Below, piece after piece: positions 1 to 9,063 of a stretch of 31,884 nt of DNA. Below the pieces are notes generated by a model. The model searched no databases, had not been told where the DNA came from, and worked only from the letters and a program-made list of their open reading frames with translations. This DNA is from a virus: the IMG/VR virus record IMGVR_UViG_3300033553_000565, positions 1 to 31,884 of that record; one strand, 5' to 3'. Made by a program: the position numbers and the translations under genes. How positions within the stretch are numbered: the stretch's first letter is position 1; every line of letters starts with the position of its first letter.

Positions 1-2265
1 GTAGAGCTTGCCCAGGCGGTCGACATAGCGGACCCCGCCCCAGGAGAAGCTGACACTGCCCGGGATGATGATCTTGCCGGTGATGCCGCGGGTCAGATCG
101 ACCACAAACGGCAGGGCCGGGGTGGTCTCGTTGGCGGTCTCCTGGGCGGCAGCGGCCAGCGAATAACGGACAGCCATACCGGCCGCGGACGCAGCGGTGA
201 GGACGGTGGTCGTTTTGCTGTACTTCTCCAGGAGCGTCCCCGGGATATTGTTGGTGAACCATCTTTTATAGACGATGGTGGTCACCACTTCGGTCCCGCT
301 GACCCCGGCCAGGTTGAGGACGATGATGCCGGTGGTATAATCGATAGTGCCGGCCAGGCCGGAGGCGGTGACATTTTTGGTAACATAGGAGCCCGGAATG
401 CCCGGCTCTACCTGGTCATCGGTGACATTGCCGCCCCAGCCGCCAGCTGAGACCGCCCCGTTGCCGTTATCGCGCAGGGCATAGACGTGGGCAGTGCCGT
501 TGTCCATGGTCACCGTCACCTCGGCGCCGAGGGAGCCCGGCTTGATCGGGGCCTCGGGCAGGGTAAAGGTGGTCCCGCTGCCGCCGGCATTGCCGGTGAT
601 AAAGGGATAACGGTCATAGTCGATGGTGTAGAAGCCGCCTGACGCCGGAATGGCCGTGGGCTTAAAAAGCAGCTGGCCGGTGGCGTAGTTGACAGTGCCG
701 GTGGCGGCGCCGGTAATAAGACCAAAGCCGTCATCGGTGGCGGTGACCGTTACCCCGCCGGACAGCCAGGAGATCAGCAGCGAACCCGGCTTGACCGGCG
801 GCGTGGCCAGCTGATGGCTGATTTCCGCGACATCAATCACCACGTCCTGGGCGATATCCTCCACTTCGAGGGGCGAGCCCCAGGCATAGATGATGCCGGA
901 GTCGACATCGGGCAGGGCGGCACAGGTGAGGATCACCGAGCCTGTGCCATAGTTGACGGTGCCGGTGCCGGTGCCGGCCACATCCGGGACCAGGGTGCCC
1001 AGGCCGTTATCGCGCAGGCGGTACCATTTGCCCTGGCTCATATAGTCGACCACCACCGTCTTTTTGACCGGCAATGGTTCGAGGATAACGGTGTAATTGT
1101 AGCCCTGATTGGCCAGCTCCACCGCCCTTATAATGGTGTTGGCCACCCGCTCAATAGCGGTGCCGATAATGGCTGTGGCGGTAGCGGTAGCGGTGGCGGC
1201 GACCACTTCGGCAAAGGTGATGGTGCCGAGACCGTAATCAACGGTACCGCGCTGGGCCAGGCCCTCATAGAGCAGGCCGTCGCTCTTGTCGGTGTAGGTC
1301 TTGCCGTTATGGACCAAGGACAGGCTGCCCATGGCGATGCCGCGGCCGAAATGGAACTGGGCCCCGTTGGTCAGGGCAAAGGCGGTCTTGACCACCGTGT
1401 AGGGGGCGCCGCTGCCGATCACCGGCCCGGCCTCGCCTACCGACAAATCGACCAGCGGCGATTCCCCCTGGGCCGACGGCACCAGGTGGGTAAAGATCGA
1501 CTCGACATTGATGGCGATATCGCCGGCACTGACCGGCGCGGTCGGCAGCATCACCCCGTAATATTTCGAGGCGTCCGAGACCACGGTGGTAAAGACGTTG
1601 GTGGCCAGGGAGTCATTGCGGCTGATCTCGACGCCGGGGAAGGTGGCGCGCAGCGGATCGCCGATCTCCAGCTGCAGGATATCGCGGCTGAAGGACATGG
1701 CCTGCGCTCCATATTCGGAATCGGAAGTGGTATTGAACTCCCCGCTGACCACCTCCACCTTGGTGAGGCGGACAAACTGCTGGATCTCGTTAGTCAGCCC
1801 TTTGTCTTTATAGAGGCACAGCACGCTGCCGACATCCGGCGTTTTCGTACCGCGCATGACAAAGAGCAGCAGGGCCCGGGAGCCCGCCGGCTGATCGCCC
1901 CACAGCCAGCCCTGAAATCTTGGCCCGACCGTGACATAGGACTCGACCCGGTTGCGCGCCGCGTCCCGCTCGTCATTGGCATCGCCGGTCGAAAACATGC
2001 AGACCGAGACGTTGGGATCAGCGGCCGGCAGCGACAGGATGACATGGGCCCCGGAATAGGTATCGGTATCGGCGGTCTGCACCGAGACAAAGGCCTTGCG
2101 CAAGGACACCCGACCATAGACCCGGTCGAGCCGGGAGATATCGGGAAAGAGGTTGTTGATATTGCCGTCGACAATCTCGACCCCGGTCATGCGGCCGCCG
2201 CCGTCGTCATTATCGGACAGGCGCTGCGAGGCCATCAGTTTGACGTCTTCTGTTAATATGGGCAT
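1..2265 (-). CDS. Large modular phage virion protein, C-terminus outside window
   Basis: The frame is open from ATG at 2265 (AAAGGA eight bases upstream) to the window edge, giving at least 755 residues without a stop. It lies just downstream of the tape measure and the small tail protein, so it is probably a tail-tip, baseplate or fibre component. The first ~250 residues are a mixed alpha/beta region. The rest is built from repeated beta-rich modules at about 1210-1335, 930-1080, 665-800 and 325-555, with another starting at 1-75. Modules tend to open with a PGS-type turn and close with a GTV(N/D)YxTGxI strand. No enzyme motif is visible. The long plus-strand frame opposite it (814-2256) is a high-GC shadow. 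The exact role is not recognised. Confidence 0.8.
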   Translation of the reverse strand, partial: MPILTEDVKLMASQRLSDNDDGGGRMTGVEIVDGNINNLFPDISRLDRVYGRVSLRKAFVSVQTADTDTYSGAHVILSLPAADPNVSVCMFSTGDANDERDAARNRVESYVTVGPRFQGWLWGDQPAGSRALLLFVMRGTKTPDVGSVLCLYKDKGLTNEIQQFVRLTKVEVVSGEFNTTSDSEYGAQAMSFSRDILQLEIGDPLRATFPGVEISRNDSLATNVFTTVVSDASKYYGVMLPTAPVSAGDIAINVESIFTHLVPSAQGESPLVDLSVGEAGPVIGSGAPYTVVKTAFALTNGAQFHFGRGIAMGSLSLVHNGKTYTDKSDGLLYEGLAQRGTVDYGLGTITFAEVVAATATATATAIIGTAIERVANTIIRAVELANQGYNYTVILEPLPVKKTVVVDYMSQGKWYRLRDNGLGTLVPDVAGTGTGTVNYGTGSVILTCAALPDVDSGIIYAWGSPLEVEDIAQDVVIDVAEISHQLATPPVKPGSLLISWLSGGVTVTATDDGFGLITGAATGTVNYATGQLLFKPTAIPASGGFYTIDYDRYPFITGNAGGSGTTFTLPEAPIKPGSLGAEVTVTMDNGTAHVYALRDNGNGAVSAGGWGGNVTDDQVEPGIPGSYVTKNVTASGLAGTIDYTTGIIVLNLAGVSGTEVVTTIVYKRWFTNNIPGTLLEKYSKTTTVLTAASAAGMAVRYSLAAAAQETANETTPALPFVVDLTRGITGKIIIPGSVSFSWGGVRYVDRLGKLY

Positions 2266-2277
2266 TGCAAAATTCCT

Positions 2278-2661
2278 TTAAACGGCCATTAACTTGAGGG
2301 CCTGCAAAATATAGTAGTCGCCATCAGCCGGTGGCGTGATCTTCACCAGCGGCTCGGTATCGAGGGCCTTCTTTTCTTCATGCCGGAACATCACCGTGAA
2401 CGTGGCGGCATGGATAACCAGGGTCATCTGTTTGCCCGGCACGGCCGCCAGGGCCTGCAGGGCGAGCGCCGTGGCCCTCGTGATCCAGGCGGTCGACTCG
2501 TCGCCGGCCAGGGTGATCGGTCGCCCGGCCTGTTTGGTGGTCAGATCGATGAGCAGGGCGCCGGTAGTCGAATACTCCACCGTTTGCTCAACCGGGGTCC
2601 AGTCGATTTCATCTTCCCACCACAGATCGTCGGGCAGGGTCAGGGCATCAAGAGTTATCAT
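2278..2661 (-). CDS. Small tail protein downstream of tape measure
   Basis: This 127-residue protein starts at an ATGA overlap with the tape measure stop, so the two are translationally coupled. The sequence opens with LTLPDDLWWEDEIDW, contains AGRPITLAGDE and MTLVIHA, and ends in a beta-strand YYILQALKLM. That layout is common in small siphophage tail proteins coded after the tape measure. From position it may belong to the tail-tip or distal-tail complex. No catalytic motif, signal peptide or membrane segment is seen. The phage tail assignment is firm by context; the precise role is inference. Confidence 0.72.
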   Translation of the reverse strand: MITLDALTLPDDLWWEDEIDWTPVEQTVEYSTTGALLIDLTTKQAGRPITLAGDESTAWITRATALALQALAAVPGKQMTLVIHAATFTVMFRHEEKKALDTEPLVKITPPADGDYYILQALKLMAV

Positions 2662-5600
2662 CCTGCAGTCATCCCGGATTGTTCCAAAAGTTTAAAGAGC
2701 GCCTCGACATCGGCCTCACTGCCGCGCATCGAGCCACCGGCAAAGCGCAGCTCATGGACCTTGGCGGCCGGCGCTGCCCCCTGACCGGCTGTTTTGCCGC
2801 TGCCGCCCCCGGCCACCGCCGCCAGCTGGCCGCGAATGTTGGCTGTAAGGTTGCCGAACAGATCGGCGCCTGACATAGCCGTGAGTGCCGTTTTGGCAGT
2901 GGCTGCCTGGATTGCTTTCGAGATTTCTATGCCGAATAACCCGGATGCTTTGACTCCCTGAAAGGCTGACTGATTACCAATCTTATCGGAAATACTTCCA
3001 GCCCCTCCCTTCAGACCGCTGTAGGCCGCCTTGGCCTGATCGGACAGGGCAAGCGCCTTGTCAAGATCTCCGGCCTTCATCGCCGCCTTGGCTGCCTGCT
3101 CGTATTCTTTGGCCTCTTTGGCCTTCCGGCGCCATCTTGATTCGGCAGTGCCTTTAGTGTCGAGGCTATCTAGCTCTTCGGCCAGCGATCTCTCCCGCCC
3201 GACGATTTCATTCTGCAGCGATTTAACTTTGTCGGCATATCTCTGGAAGACGGACTTGGCTTTTTCAACCGCCTGCGTCTCAGCCTGTGCCCATTCTTCC
3301 GCGCCTTGTTTAGCTGCGTCTACCCGGTCGGCATTGGCCCTGGTGATATCCTCTTCGGCTTCCTCGGTAATGGCCGTGCGTTCTTGTTCTGCCGAGGAGT
3401 AACGGCGGGTACTCTGATCGTTTTGCTCCTTCTGGCGGAGTTCTTTTTTCTCAGCAGGCTCTTCGGCTTCTTTCTCTTTGGCATCGGGTACCTCGGTCAG
3501 AAGGTCCATTTCCTTCTGCCTGGCTTTCTCTTCCTTCTGCCTGACTTTTTCTTCTGCTGCTTGAGCCCGCTGTTCGGCTTTTTCTCTGTCCTTTTCTTCC
3601 CGCTCCAGTCGTTTCTTTTCTTTTTCTTCAGCCTTTTTGGTTGCTTTTTCCTCTTTGGCTGTCTTGATTTTTTCGACCGGCGCCGAGGCGGTATCGATTT
3701 TCTTCTTCTCAATTTTTTTCGTTTCTTCAGCGGCTTTACTGTCTGGGGCGGAGGCTTTAGCCTTTGCTTCGACAGCACGCCGCTTTTCATATTCCTCTCG
3801 CAGTTTCTTGGACGCTTCGATCTGCTTGTTGGTCGAGTCTATCGCTGTGTCACGTTCTTTCAGGATAGAATCAATGGTCTCGTCTCTTGCTTCATTGATT
3901 ATCTTCAGCTGGCGATCGCGTTCAGCTGTCACCCCGTCAATCGTCTTGTCGTTGAATAAGGCGGCGACAGTATCCTTAAAGGCTCTGGCCCGAACTATGA
4001 TCTTATCGAACTCAGACGCAACTGAGACCGTTATCAACCCGATAAAAGCCCTCACGTTGGCTGGAAAATTGCGAAAGGCGTCAATAAGGACAGCGACGGT
4101 TGTTGCACCAATCGACTCCATATTGTTCATTTCGCTGCCAAAAGAACGGCCTACAAAATCGATGCTTTTGGTTACATCGTCAGCCCAGGCAGACCATTGA
4201 CTGCCCAAAGCCGCCAAATAGCCGGCAAATTCTCCGGAAGCGACCATCGCCGCCAACTCTTCAAGGGCCGAGATCATCGACCGAATCATTGCCGAGAGTA
4301 TTTCCCCGGCCCGGCTGGCGGAGATATCAGCAAACAGTTTTTTTAATCCATCCCCGGTGTTTGTCAGGGCCTTCGAAAAATCAGGGTGCGCCGTGACAAA
4401 ATCAATGATGCCGGTGGTAAAATCAGCAACCGCCCTGAAGGCCTTGTTGATTGTCGGCAGAAAGAATGTGCCGATGTTGATGCTGATTTCCTTGACTGCG
4501 TTCTTGGTGAGGATGAGTTGGTTTGCGGATGTTCGTGATCGCGTTTCAAACTCTTTCTGCATGCCGCCGGCATAGGAAGAGGCATCCGCGACTTCATTAA
4601 GGGCATGCTTATAACTGTCCAGGCCGGTGACCAGGACCCCGATATCGTCCTGAAATTCAGTGCCAAAAAGTTTGACCAAAGCAGTCGCTCGTTTGGCGCC
4701 ATCAAGTTTTTTTAAGTTCTCCAGAAATTTTATTATTGCCTCATTGGGACCTGCTTTGATATCCGCTGCCAGATCTGAAGCTGAAATACCGATCTCTGCC
4801 AGTCCGTCCTGAAATATAGCGCCCTGGCTCTCAGCCGTCTGCAGTTTTGCCAGCAGGGAATTTATGGCTGTCGCCGCAGTCTCGGGCGTTTTACCAAGAG
4901 AGATGAAAGCAGCGGAGAGAGCAGCTGCTTCTGTTGTCGCTAAACCGAACTGATTAGCGGAACCGCCGATCCGCATCATCGAATCCACGATCTCTCTTTC
5001 TTTGGCGGCAGTGGTGTTACCGAGTTGATTGACGGTATCGCCAAAGGTCGTCATCTCCGCCAGGCTGAGGCCAAAGATGTTCTTAATCTTACCTATGGCG
5101 TTCCCGGCATCTTCGGCAGTCATGTCAAAGGCTGTCGACATCTTGGCAACAGTCCGCGTAAACTCCTCAATATCGTCGACGGCTATACCGAGCGCTCCAG
5201 CTTCAGCGGCGATTGCCGCCAACTGAGAAGCAGTCAGTGGGATGTCTCTCGACATGCCGACGATGGATTCGCGCAGTCCATCGATTTCAGCCTTGGTGCC
5301 GTCCACCACTTTTGCTACATCAGCCATAGCTGATTCAAAATCCATGGCTGACTTGCCGGAGAACAGAGCAGCCCCGGCTATTGCCGCGATCGACAGGAGT
5401 TTATTGGCTACACCTGCCAGAGAAGATTGGGCGGCCTTGGACTTTCTATCGAGACTGCCCATCTCCTTATCCATCTCTTTTATCTTGCCCTTGGCCTTAT
5501 GGGCAGAAGAGCCAACGGCATCCACGGATTTACCCGTAGCCGTCAGGGTTTTGAACGCCGACGTGGCCCCACCAGCCATAGTGCGGACAGCCGTTCCAGC

Positions 5601-5672
5601 AGAACCGAGACCTTTTTTAAAGGCCTCGGCGTTGAGGGTAAGGATCAGCTCCAGGATATTGTTGGTCTTCAT
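2658..5672 (-). CDS. Phage tail tape measure protein (TP901 type)
   Basis: A 1004-residue protein that sets tail length and is threaded through the tail tube. Residues ~100-400 carry the TP901-type core (GKSAMDFESAMADVAKVVDG, then SQLAAIAAEAGALGI and FRNFPAN-type segments). A short hydrophobic stretch, LLSIAAIAGAALF, lies near residue 92. Residues ~580-860 are very rich in Lys, Glu and Ala and should be a long coiled coil; the DNA there (about 3090-3930) is visibly repetitive. The C-terminus is Gly/Ala-rich. It sits between the tail chaperone-like gene and small tail genes, the standard position. Large length fits a long flexible tail. Confidence 0.93.
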   Translation of the reverse strand: MKTNNILELILTLNAEAFKKGLGSAGTAVRTMAGGATSAFKTLTATGKSVDAVGSSAHKAKGKIKEMDKEMGSLDRKSKAAQSSLAGVANKLLSIAAIAGAALFSGKSAMDFESAMADVAKVVDGTKAEIDGLRESIVGMSRDIPLTASQLAAIAAEAGALGIAVDDIEEFTRTVAKMSTAFDMTAEDAGNAIGKIKNIFGLSLAEMTTFGDTVNQLGNTTAAKEREIVDSMMRIGGSANQFGLATTEAAALSAAFISLGKTPETAATAINSLLAKLQTAESQGAIFQDGLAEIGISASDLAADIKAGPNEAIIKFLENLKKLDGAKRATALVKLFGTEFQDDIGVLVTGLDSYKHALNEVADASSYAGGMQKEFETRSRTSANQLILTKNAVKEISINIGTFFLPTINKAFRAVADFTTGIIDFVTAHPDFSKALTNTGDGLKKLFADISASRAGEILSAMIRSMISALEELAAMVASGEFAGYLAALGSQWSAWADDVTKSIDFVGRSFGSEMNNMESIGATTVAVLIDAFRNFPANVRAFIGLITVSVASEFDKIIVRARAFKDTVAALFNDKTIDGVTAERDRQLKIINEARDETIDSILKERDTAIDSTNKQIEASKKLREEYEKRRAVEAKAKASAPDSKAAEETKKIEKKKIDTASAPVEKIKTAKEEKATKKAEEKEKKRLEREEKDREKAEQRAQAAEEKVRQKEEKARQKEMDLLTEVPDAKEKEAEEPAEKKELRQKEQNDQSTRRYSSAEQERTAITEEAEEDITRANADRVDAAKQGAEEWAQAETQAVEKAKSVFQRYADKVKSLQNEIVGRERSLAEELDSLDTKGTAESRWRRKAKEAKEYEQAAKAAMKAGDLDKALALSDQAKAAYSGLKGGAGSISDKIGNQSAFQGVKASGLFGIEISKAIQAATAKTALTAMSGADLFGNLTANIRGQLAAVAGGGSGKTAGQGAAPAAKVHELRFAGGSMRGSEADVEALFKLLEQSGMTAG

Positions 5673-5703
5673 GACTGTTTACCGTTCAAAGTATCAAGGG
5701 CGA

Positions 5704-6096
5704 TCAGGAAGCAGCTCCAGCCATAATGCCAGGCATTTTCTCCATGACCTTTTTGTATGAGTCGACAAACACTCCCGGTAAGATCGTCGATAGCTTGCTG
5801 AGTACTTCTGTCATCATTGTGACTATGACTGCTTCGAGTTTGAGCTTGCCGGTTATTGCCAAAAAAGAGCTGTTCACCTCGATATAGGCGTCAACTAATT
5901 GCTCTATTTCCGAAGCATAAAGGCCCTGCGTTTTCTCTTTTGACAGGCTGACACTCTCAAGGAAAAGGGTCGAGATTTCTTGCACCTTGTTCTCGGCCGA
6001 CAGTGCCTTGTAGATGGCAAAGGGGCTGATCTCCTTGACCGTCACTTCGCCGAGTCCATCGATGTTGACGATTTTTGCTTTCCGCATTTTCTTCAA
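5704..6096 (-). CDS. Tail assembly chaperone-like protein
   Basis: A 130-residue, mostly helical protein without a signal peptide, coded between the tail tube gene and the tape measure. That is where tailed phages keep the tail assembly chaperone, which coats the tape measure during assembly. The lambda G/GT pair uses a -1 frameshift to make a longer form. Here only 31 bases separate the stop from the tape measure ATG, and I see no second frame long enough, so a single product is likely. The functional call rests on position, size and helical character rather than a diagnostic motif. Confidence 0.68.
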   Translation of the reverse strand: MKKMRKAKIVNIDGLGEVTVKEISPFAIYKALSAENKVQEISTLFLESVSLSKEKTQGLYASEIEQLVDAYIEVNSSFLAITGKLKLEAVIVTMMTEVLSKLSTILPGVFVDSYKKVMEKMPGIMAGAAS

Positions 6097-6132
6097 ATTC
6101 CTTTAAGTATTATTAAAATTGGCGACCGCCGA

Positions 6133-6882
6133 TCACAGCCACTTATGATTGAACGGCTCCGTGTAGCCGGCAGGAGTTTCGAGCGATCCTTCAAAGGTTA
6201 CATCCACAAACTCCGAGCCGATCAAAGAAAAGGCACTAGTCGGCTGCAGCCGCATCTGATAGATCTCGGAAATGAAATTACGACCATCGTTGAAGTTCTG
6301 ACCATCGAGCTTGACGCGGATCCGCACGTTACTCTTGGTCATGCCCTTCATCTCAATACCGTCTACCGCCTCAAAAGTTGGAGTGACCTTGCAGATCTCC
6401 CCGCTGGTAATAGTCCCGGTGGACAGGGCTTTGATCATACTCAAGCGGGTATTGAGCAGGTAGTCGGTACCAAGCGTGTACGTAGTTACGCCGGTCGGAT
6501 CTTTCACTACGGCCGAGGCCACCATAACTCCGCCGATATCGACCCACTTGTCTAGGATCGTTGTCACATCCCGTTCCGCCGCCGCACCGGCAGCCTGGGT
6601 CAAAACTGAGTTGGTACCGAAAAATACCGCGGCAAACAGCCGCTGGCTGAGCTGGTTGAATTTAATGGTGGACTTCATCGGCTTCGGCAGTACTACGGAA
6701 GCAATCACCTGGCCGAAATTCGAGCGGCCGTTGGCTGATTGTTCCTTCAAGTCAGAATCCGGCTTCGGTGTAAATTCCATACAGTTGCCTTCCAGAGACA
6801 GGCCGGTGCGCGCGCCGGTGTCGGACAACACATCGATATAACAATCGGCGGCGCCGATAAATGAAAACGGAGTCTCTTCCAT
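6133..6882 (-). CDS. Major tail tube protein
   Basis: A 249-residue protein rich in beta strands, directly after the tail-terminator-like gene and before the chaperone and tape measure. It has the feel of siphophage major tail proteins: an N-terminal FSFIGAADCYIDVL strand pair, a middle GVTTYTLGTDYLLN strand, and a C-terminal VDVTFEGSLETPAGYTEPF. TTTTTCTCC on the plus strand before the start reads GGAGAAAAA on the coding strand, a good ribosome site. No sheath gene lies next to it. In Mu, sheath L precedes tube M here, so the tail should be non-contractile. Confidence 0.8.
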   Translation of the reverse strand: MEETPFSFIGAADCYIDVLSDTGARTGLSLEGNCMEFTPKPDSDLKEQSANGRSNFGQVIASVVLPKPMKSTIKFNQLSQRLFAAVFFGTNSVLTQAAGAAAERDVTTILDKWVDIGGVMVASAVVKDPTGVTTYTLGTDYLLNTRLSMIKALSTGTITSGEICKVTPTFEAVDGIEMKGMTKSNVRIRVKLDGQNFNDGRNFISEIYQMRLQPTSAFSLIGSEFVDVTFEGSLETPAGYTEPFNHKWL

Positions 6883-6900
6883 ATTTTTTCTCCTTGAGGG

Positions 6901-7308
6901 TTAAGTCGTTACAATCATTGCCGGCATGACCTTCATGGTCACCCGCGCTGTATAAATGAGCAGGGTTCCTTCGGTGCCCTCCAAAACAATGTCGACCTCG
7001 GAGGGTAAAACGCCGCCTGTGGTCCATGGCCGCCAGTCGGTAAAGGCCACACTGACGGCATCGGTAATATCTCCCGCCGCCACCTGACCCTTATCCGCCC
7101 CCAGGGCTGACATCACCAGTACCAGATCCCAGCCGAGGTCTCTGGTGACAGTCGGCTTGCTGGCGGCTTTGCGGTTACTGGCCAGATAGACCGCCACCGA
7201 GGGCGGAGCCTTTAAAACTTTTGCGGTGACGGTCTTCTCCACCGCCTTAAACAGGCCCAGGCTGTTCAGCTTGGCCTCAATCGCATTGGCAATCAGCGTC
7301 GTATACAT
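6901..7308 (-). CDS. Mu gp37-like tail terminator/connector protein
   Basis: Mu gp37-type proteins (DUF1834) sit at the head-tail joint or tail end. This 135-residue copy has the typical N-terminal amphipathic helix (IANAIEAKLNSLGLFKAV), a VTAKVLKAPPSVAVYLAS strand region and a C-terminal VDIVLEGTEGTLLIY strand region. I placed the start at ATG 7308, which shares one base with the preceding stop (TGATG). A GTG three bases earlier is possible but has no advantage. It is coupled to the gp36-like gene, as in Mu. Confidence 0.82.
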   Translation of the reverse strand: MYTTLIANAIEAKLNSLGLFKAVEKTVTAKVLKAPPSVAVYLASNRKAASKPTVTRDLGWDLVLVMSALGADKGQVAAGDITDAVSVAFTDWRPWTTGGVLPSEVDIVLEGTEGTLLIYTARVTMKVMPAMIVTT

Positions 7309-7736
7309 CACAGCCCTCTCATCTTGGTCCGGCTGAACAGCCGCTCGTTGCCGGGGATCAGCGCGCTGTTGCTGCTCTCACTTGACACCGCCGCTAAAGG
7401 AATGCCGATTGAGGCATCCCCTTTCTGCACCCGGCCCAGAAAAGAAAGGGCCTGCTTCTGGCGGTCGCCGATTACCTCCGGCACCGGCACATGCGTGCGC
7501 CGGCTGTACAGGTTATAGACGGCCAGGTCGACCGTATACATCCGCACCAAAGGCGGGACCGGATTAAACGGTACCGGATAGCGGTCACCGCAATGGGCAT
7601 CGATCAGGGTCATGGCGTTGGCAATGGCCCGATCAATGACCGTCTGATCAACCGCATCGAGCTGCTCATCGTCGGTGAGGTTGATCAGCTCAGCCAGGGC
7701 CACCTGCTCCAGGATGTCGTCGATGGTAGCGTACAT
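7308..7736 (-). CDS. Mu gp36-like head-tail connector (DUF1320)
   Basis: This 142-residue protein begins MYATIDDILEQV and continues with LTDDEQLDAVDQTVIDRAIA, DAHCGDRYPVPF and LAVYNLYSRR, the recognisable pattern of the DUF1320/gp36 family. Family members are helical connectors that join the portal to the tail. The ATG at 7736 overlaps the stop of the gp35-like gene as TAATG. Order gp35-gp36-gp37 matches Mu. Nothing is missing or truncated. Confidence 0.9.
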   Translation of the reverse strand: MYATIDDILEQVALAELINLTDDEQLDAVDQTVIDRAIANAMTLIDAHCGDRYPVPFNPVPPLVRMYTVDLAVYNLYSRRTHVPVPEVIGDRQKQALSFLGRVQKGDASIGIPLAAVSSESSNSALIPGNERLFSRTKMRGL

Positions 7737-8041
7737 TATTCAGCGGGCTCCAGCGCTTTGCGCCGGACGGCAATGGCCGCCATCACGCCTATGCGCTCTT
7801 CGCCCAACTGCAGGCCCTCCAGCTCCTCAATAGTCAGCGCCGCCTTGACCAGGGCGATGGTATCATTAGCGTTCAACCGCACCGGCGCATTCTCGACGTC
7901 CTCGACCTTCAGCATCGATTCCGCCCGTAAGATCTTAAGCTCCTCAACACTGAAATGGTCATCGCTATAGTTAACAGGCTGCCTGCTGTGAGGGACGCCA
8001 CAGCGCCGAAAACCCTCTTTTTTACTGCTGATTCTGATCAT
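7736..8041 (-). CDS. Mu gp35/HI1506-like protein
   Basis: A 101-residue protein beginning MIRISSKKEGFRRCGVPHS, the signature opening of the Mu gp35/HI1506 group found between the major head protein and gp36. The C-terminal half (EELKILRAES, then LTIEELEGLQL and GVMAAIAVRRKAL) is helical and resembles small sequence-binding end domains seen in connector proteins. GGGAG lies upstream of the ATG. Function is unknown in the family; position suggests a head-completion or connector accessory. A separate hairpin lies between it and gpT. Confidence 0.82.
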   Translation of the reverse strand: MIRISSKKEGFRRCGVPHSRQPVNYSDDHFSVEELKILRAESMLKVEDVENAPVRLNANDTIALVKAALTIEELEGLQLGEERIGVMAAIAVRRKALEPAE

Positions 8042-8072
8042 GGTTCACTCCCGGTTTGTCTTAAGCAAGGTT

Positions 8073-8100
8073 GGTGTGAGGGATAAACATCCCTCACACC
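8073..8100. other. Perfect 11-bp hairpin between gpT and gp35 genes
   Basis: GGTGTGAGGGA at 8073-8083 pairs exactly with TCCCTCACACC at 8090-8100 around a 6-base loop. It lies in the only sizeable gap between the major head gene and the connector genes. No T-run follows on either strand, so a classic intrinsic terminator is not supported. A processing or mRNA-stabilising hairpin that lets gpT be made in excess is a reasonable inference. Confidence 0.6.
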
Positions 8101-8122
8101 CTTCAGTCCTCATCGGCCGCTG

Positions 8123-9016
8123 TTACGCCAGCCAGGGGACCTCAAGAAGCTCGACCCGGTTGAAGTTGATATTGCTGTCACCGCCGTTGATCAGTTGGGC
8201 CTGGACGATCTTGCGCGCGGCGCTGGCATTGGACGAGCCGACCACCAGCATGTTCGGCTTGACACCCAGGGGCTTGCCGCCATCGCCGGTGAAGGCGGTC
8301 ATAGCATCATAAGCTGCTTCGAAATTGGCGTCGGTCAAAGCCAGCTGGGAGCCGAAGGCCATCTGCCAGAAGCCGAAGCCGACATTCTTGCGATCGTCGA
8401 TGCCGTAAATCAATTCATCTTTGGTGAAGACGTTATCATCCTCCGGTCGGTCCTTTTTGACAAACTGCGGCTTCTTGCGCATCTGCAGGATCAGCGGCTT
8501 GAGCGGCCGTCTGGTGTCGAGCAGGAACCAGGGGGTTAACGCGCCGGCCTGCATATTGACGACCGACTGCGTGACGCCGGCGGCATCTTTCACCGGATGA
8601 TCGATATCGAAAAAGAACTGGCCGTCATAGCAGGTGGTTGCAAAGCCGGCCGCCAGCAGGGCAAAGATCAGCTGGTCCGGATGCTCGGAGGCTGACGAGC
8701 CGAGCATCTCCATCATCGGCGCATAGACGCCGTATTGGTCATCTTCGACCTTGTCTCGAGGCACACCGACCGTCAGCTCGAACTTTTTGTTCTTGATGCT
8801 GTAGTCGTGCTGGGCCAGGTTATGGATCTGCCGATCGCCGATCCATTCCCGCATGCCGGGGATGTTGCCCAGCCAGCCGTAATCCTCGGTGCCGGTAGTC
8901 GATGGCACCATGGTGGCTATTTTGCTCCACATCGGATCGACGCCGTCGAAGCCGCGCTGGAATGCTGCATTGAAGGCCCGGAACAAAATGGCCAGGGAAC
9001 CGCTGTTAATGATCAT
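8123..9016 (-). CDS. T: Major head protein, Mu gpT type
   Basis: The 297-residue protein matches the Mu major head subunit pattern: MIINSGSLAILFRAFNAAF at the N-terminus, then FDGVDPMWSKIA, GWLGNIPGMREWIGDRQ, HDYSIKNKKFELTVGVPRD and DDQYGVYAPMMEMLG. Length is close to Mu gpT (about 305). It forms the icosahedral shell. AAGGAG sits six bases before ATG 9016. The gene follows the decoration-like gene and the protease/scaffold gene, the normal order for this head module. Confidence 0.95.
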   Translation of the reverse strand: MIINSGSLAILFRAFNAAFQRGFDGVDPMWSKIATMVPSTTGTEDYGWLGNIPGMREWIGDRQIHNLAQHDYSIKNKKFELTVGVPRDKVEDDQYGVYAPMMEMLGSSASEHPDQLIFALLAAGFATTCYDGQFFFDIDHPVKDAAGVTQSVVNMQAGALTPWFLLDTRRPLKPLILQMRKKPQFVKKDRPEDDNVFTKDELIYGIDDRKNVGFGFWQMAFGSQLALTDANFEAAYDAMTAFTGDGGKPLGVKPNMLVVGSSNASAARKIVQAQLINGGDSNINFNRVELLEVPWLA

Positions 9017-9063
9017 GATCCACTCCTTATTTTAAATTTTTATTATCCCGTGGGACTGAGACC

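Noticed and set aside
814-2256. 480-codon plus-strand frame opposite the virion protein
   Set aside because: The minus-strand frame is the coupled gene with ribosome site and virion-like repeats. The plus frame is rich in Gly, Asp and His in a pattern expected of an antisense shadow in GC-rich DNA.
3306-3959. Phe/Leu-rich plus-strand frame of 217 codons
   Set aside because: It is the complement of the Lys/Glu-rich coiled coil of the tape measure, and the hydrophobicity is an artefact of that.
8073-8100. Intrinsic terminator call for the gpT-gp35 hairpin
   Set aside because: No T-run follows on either strand, so only the hairpin is reported.
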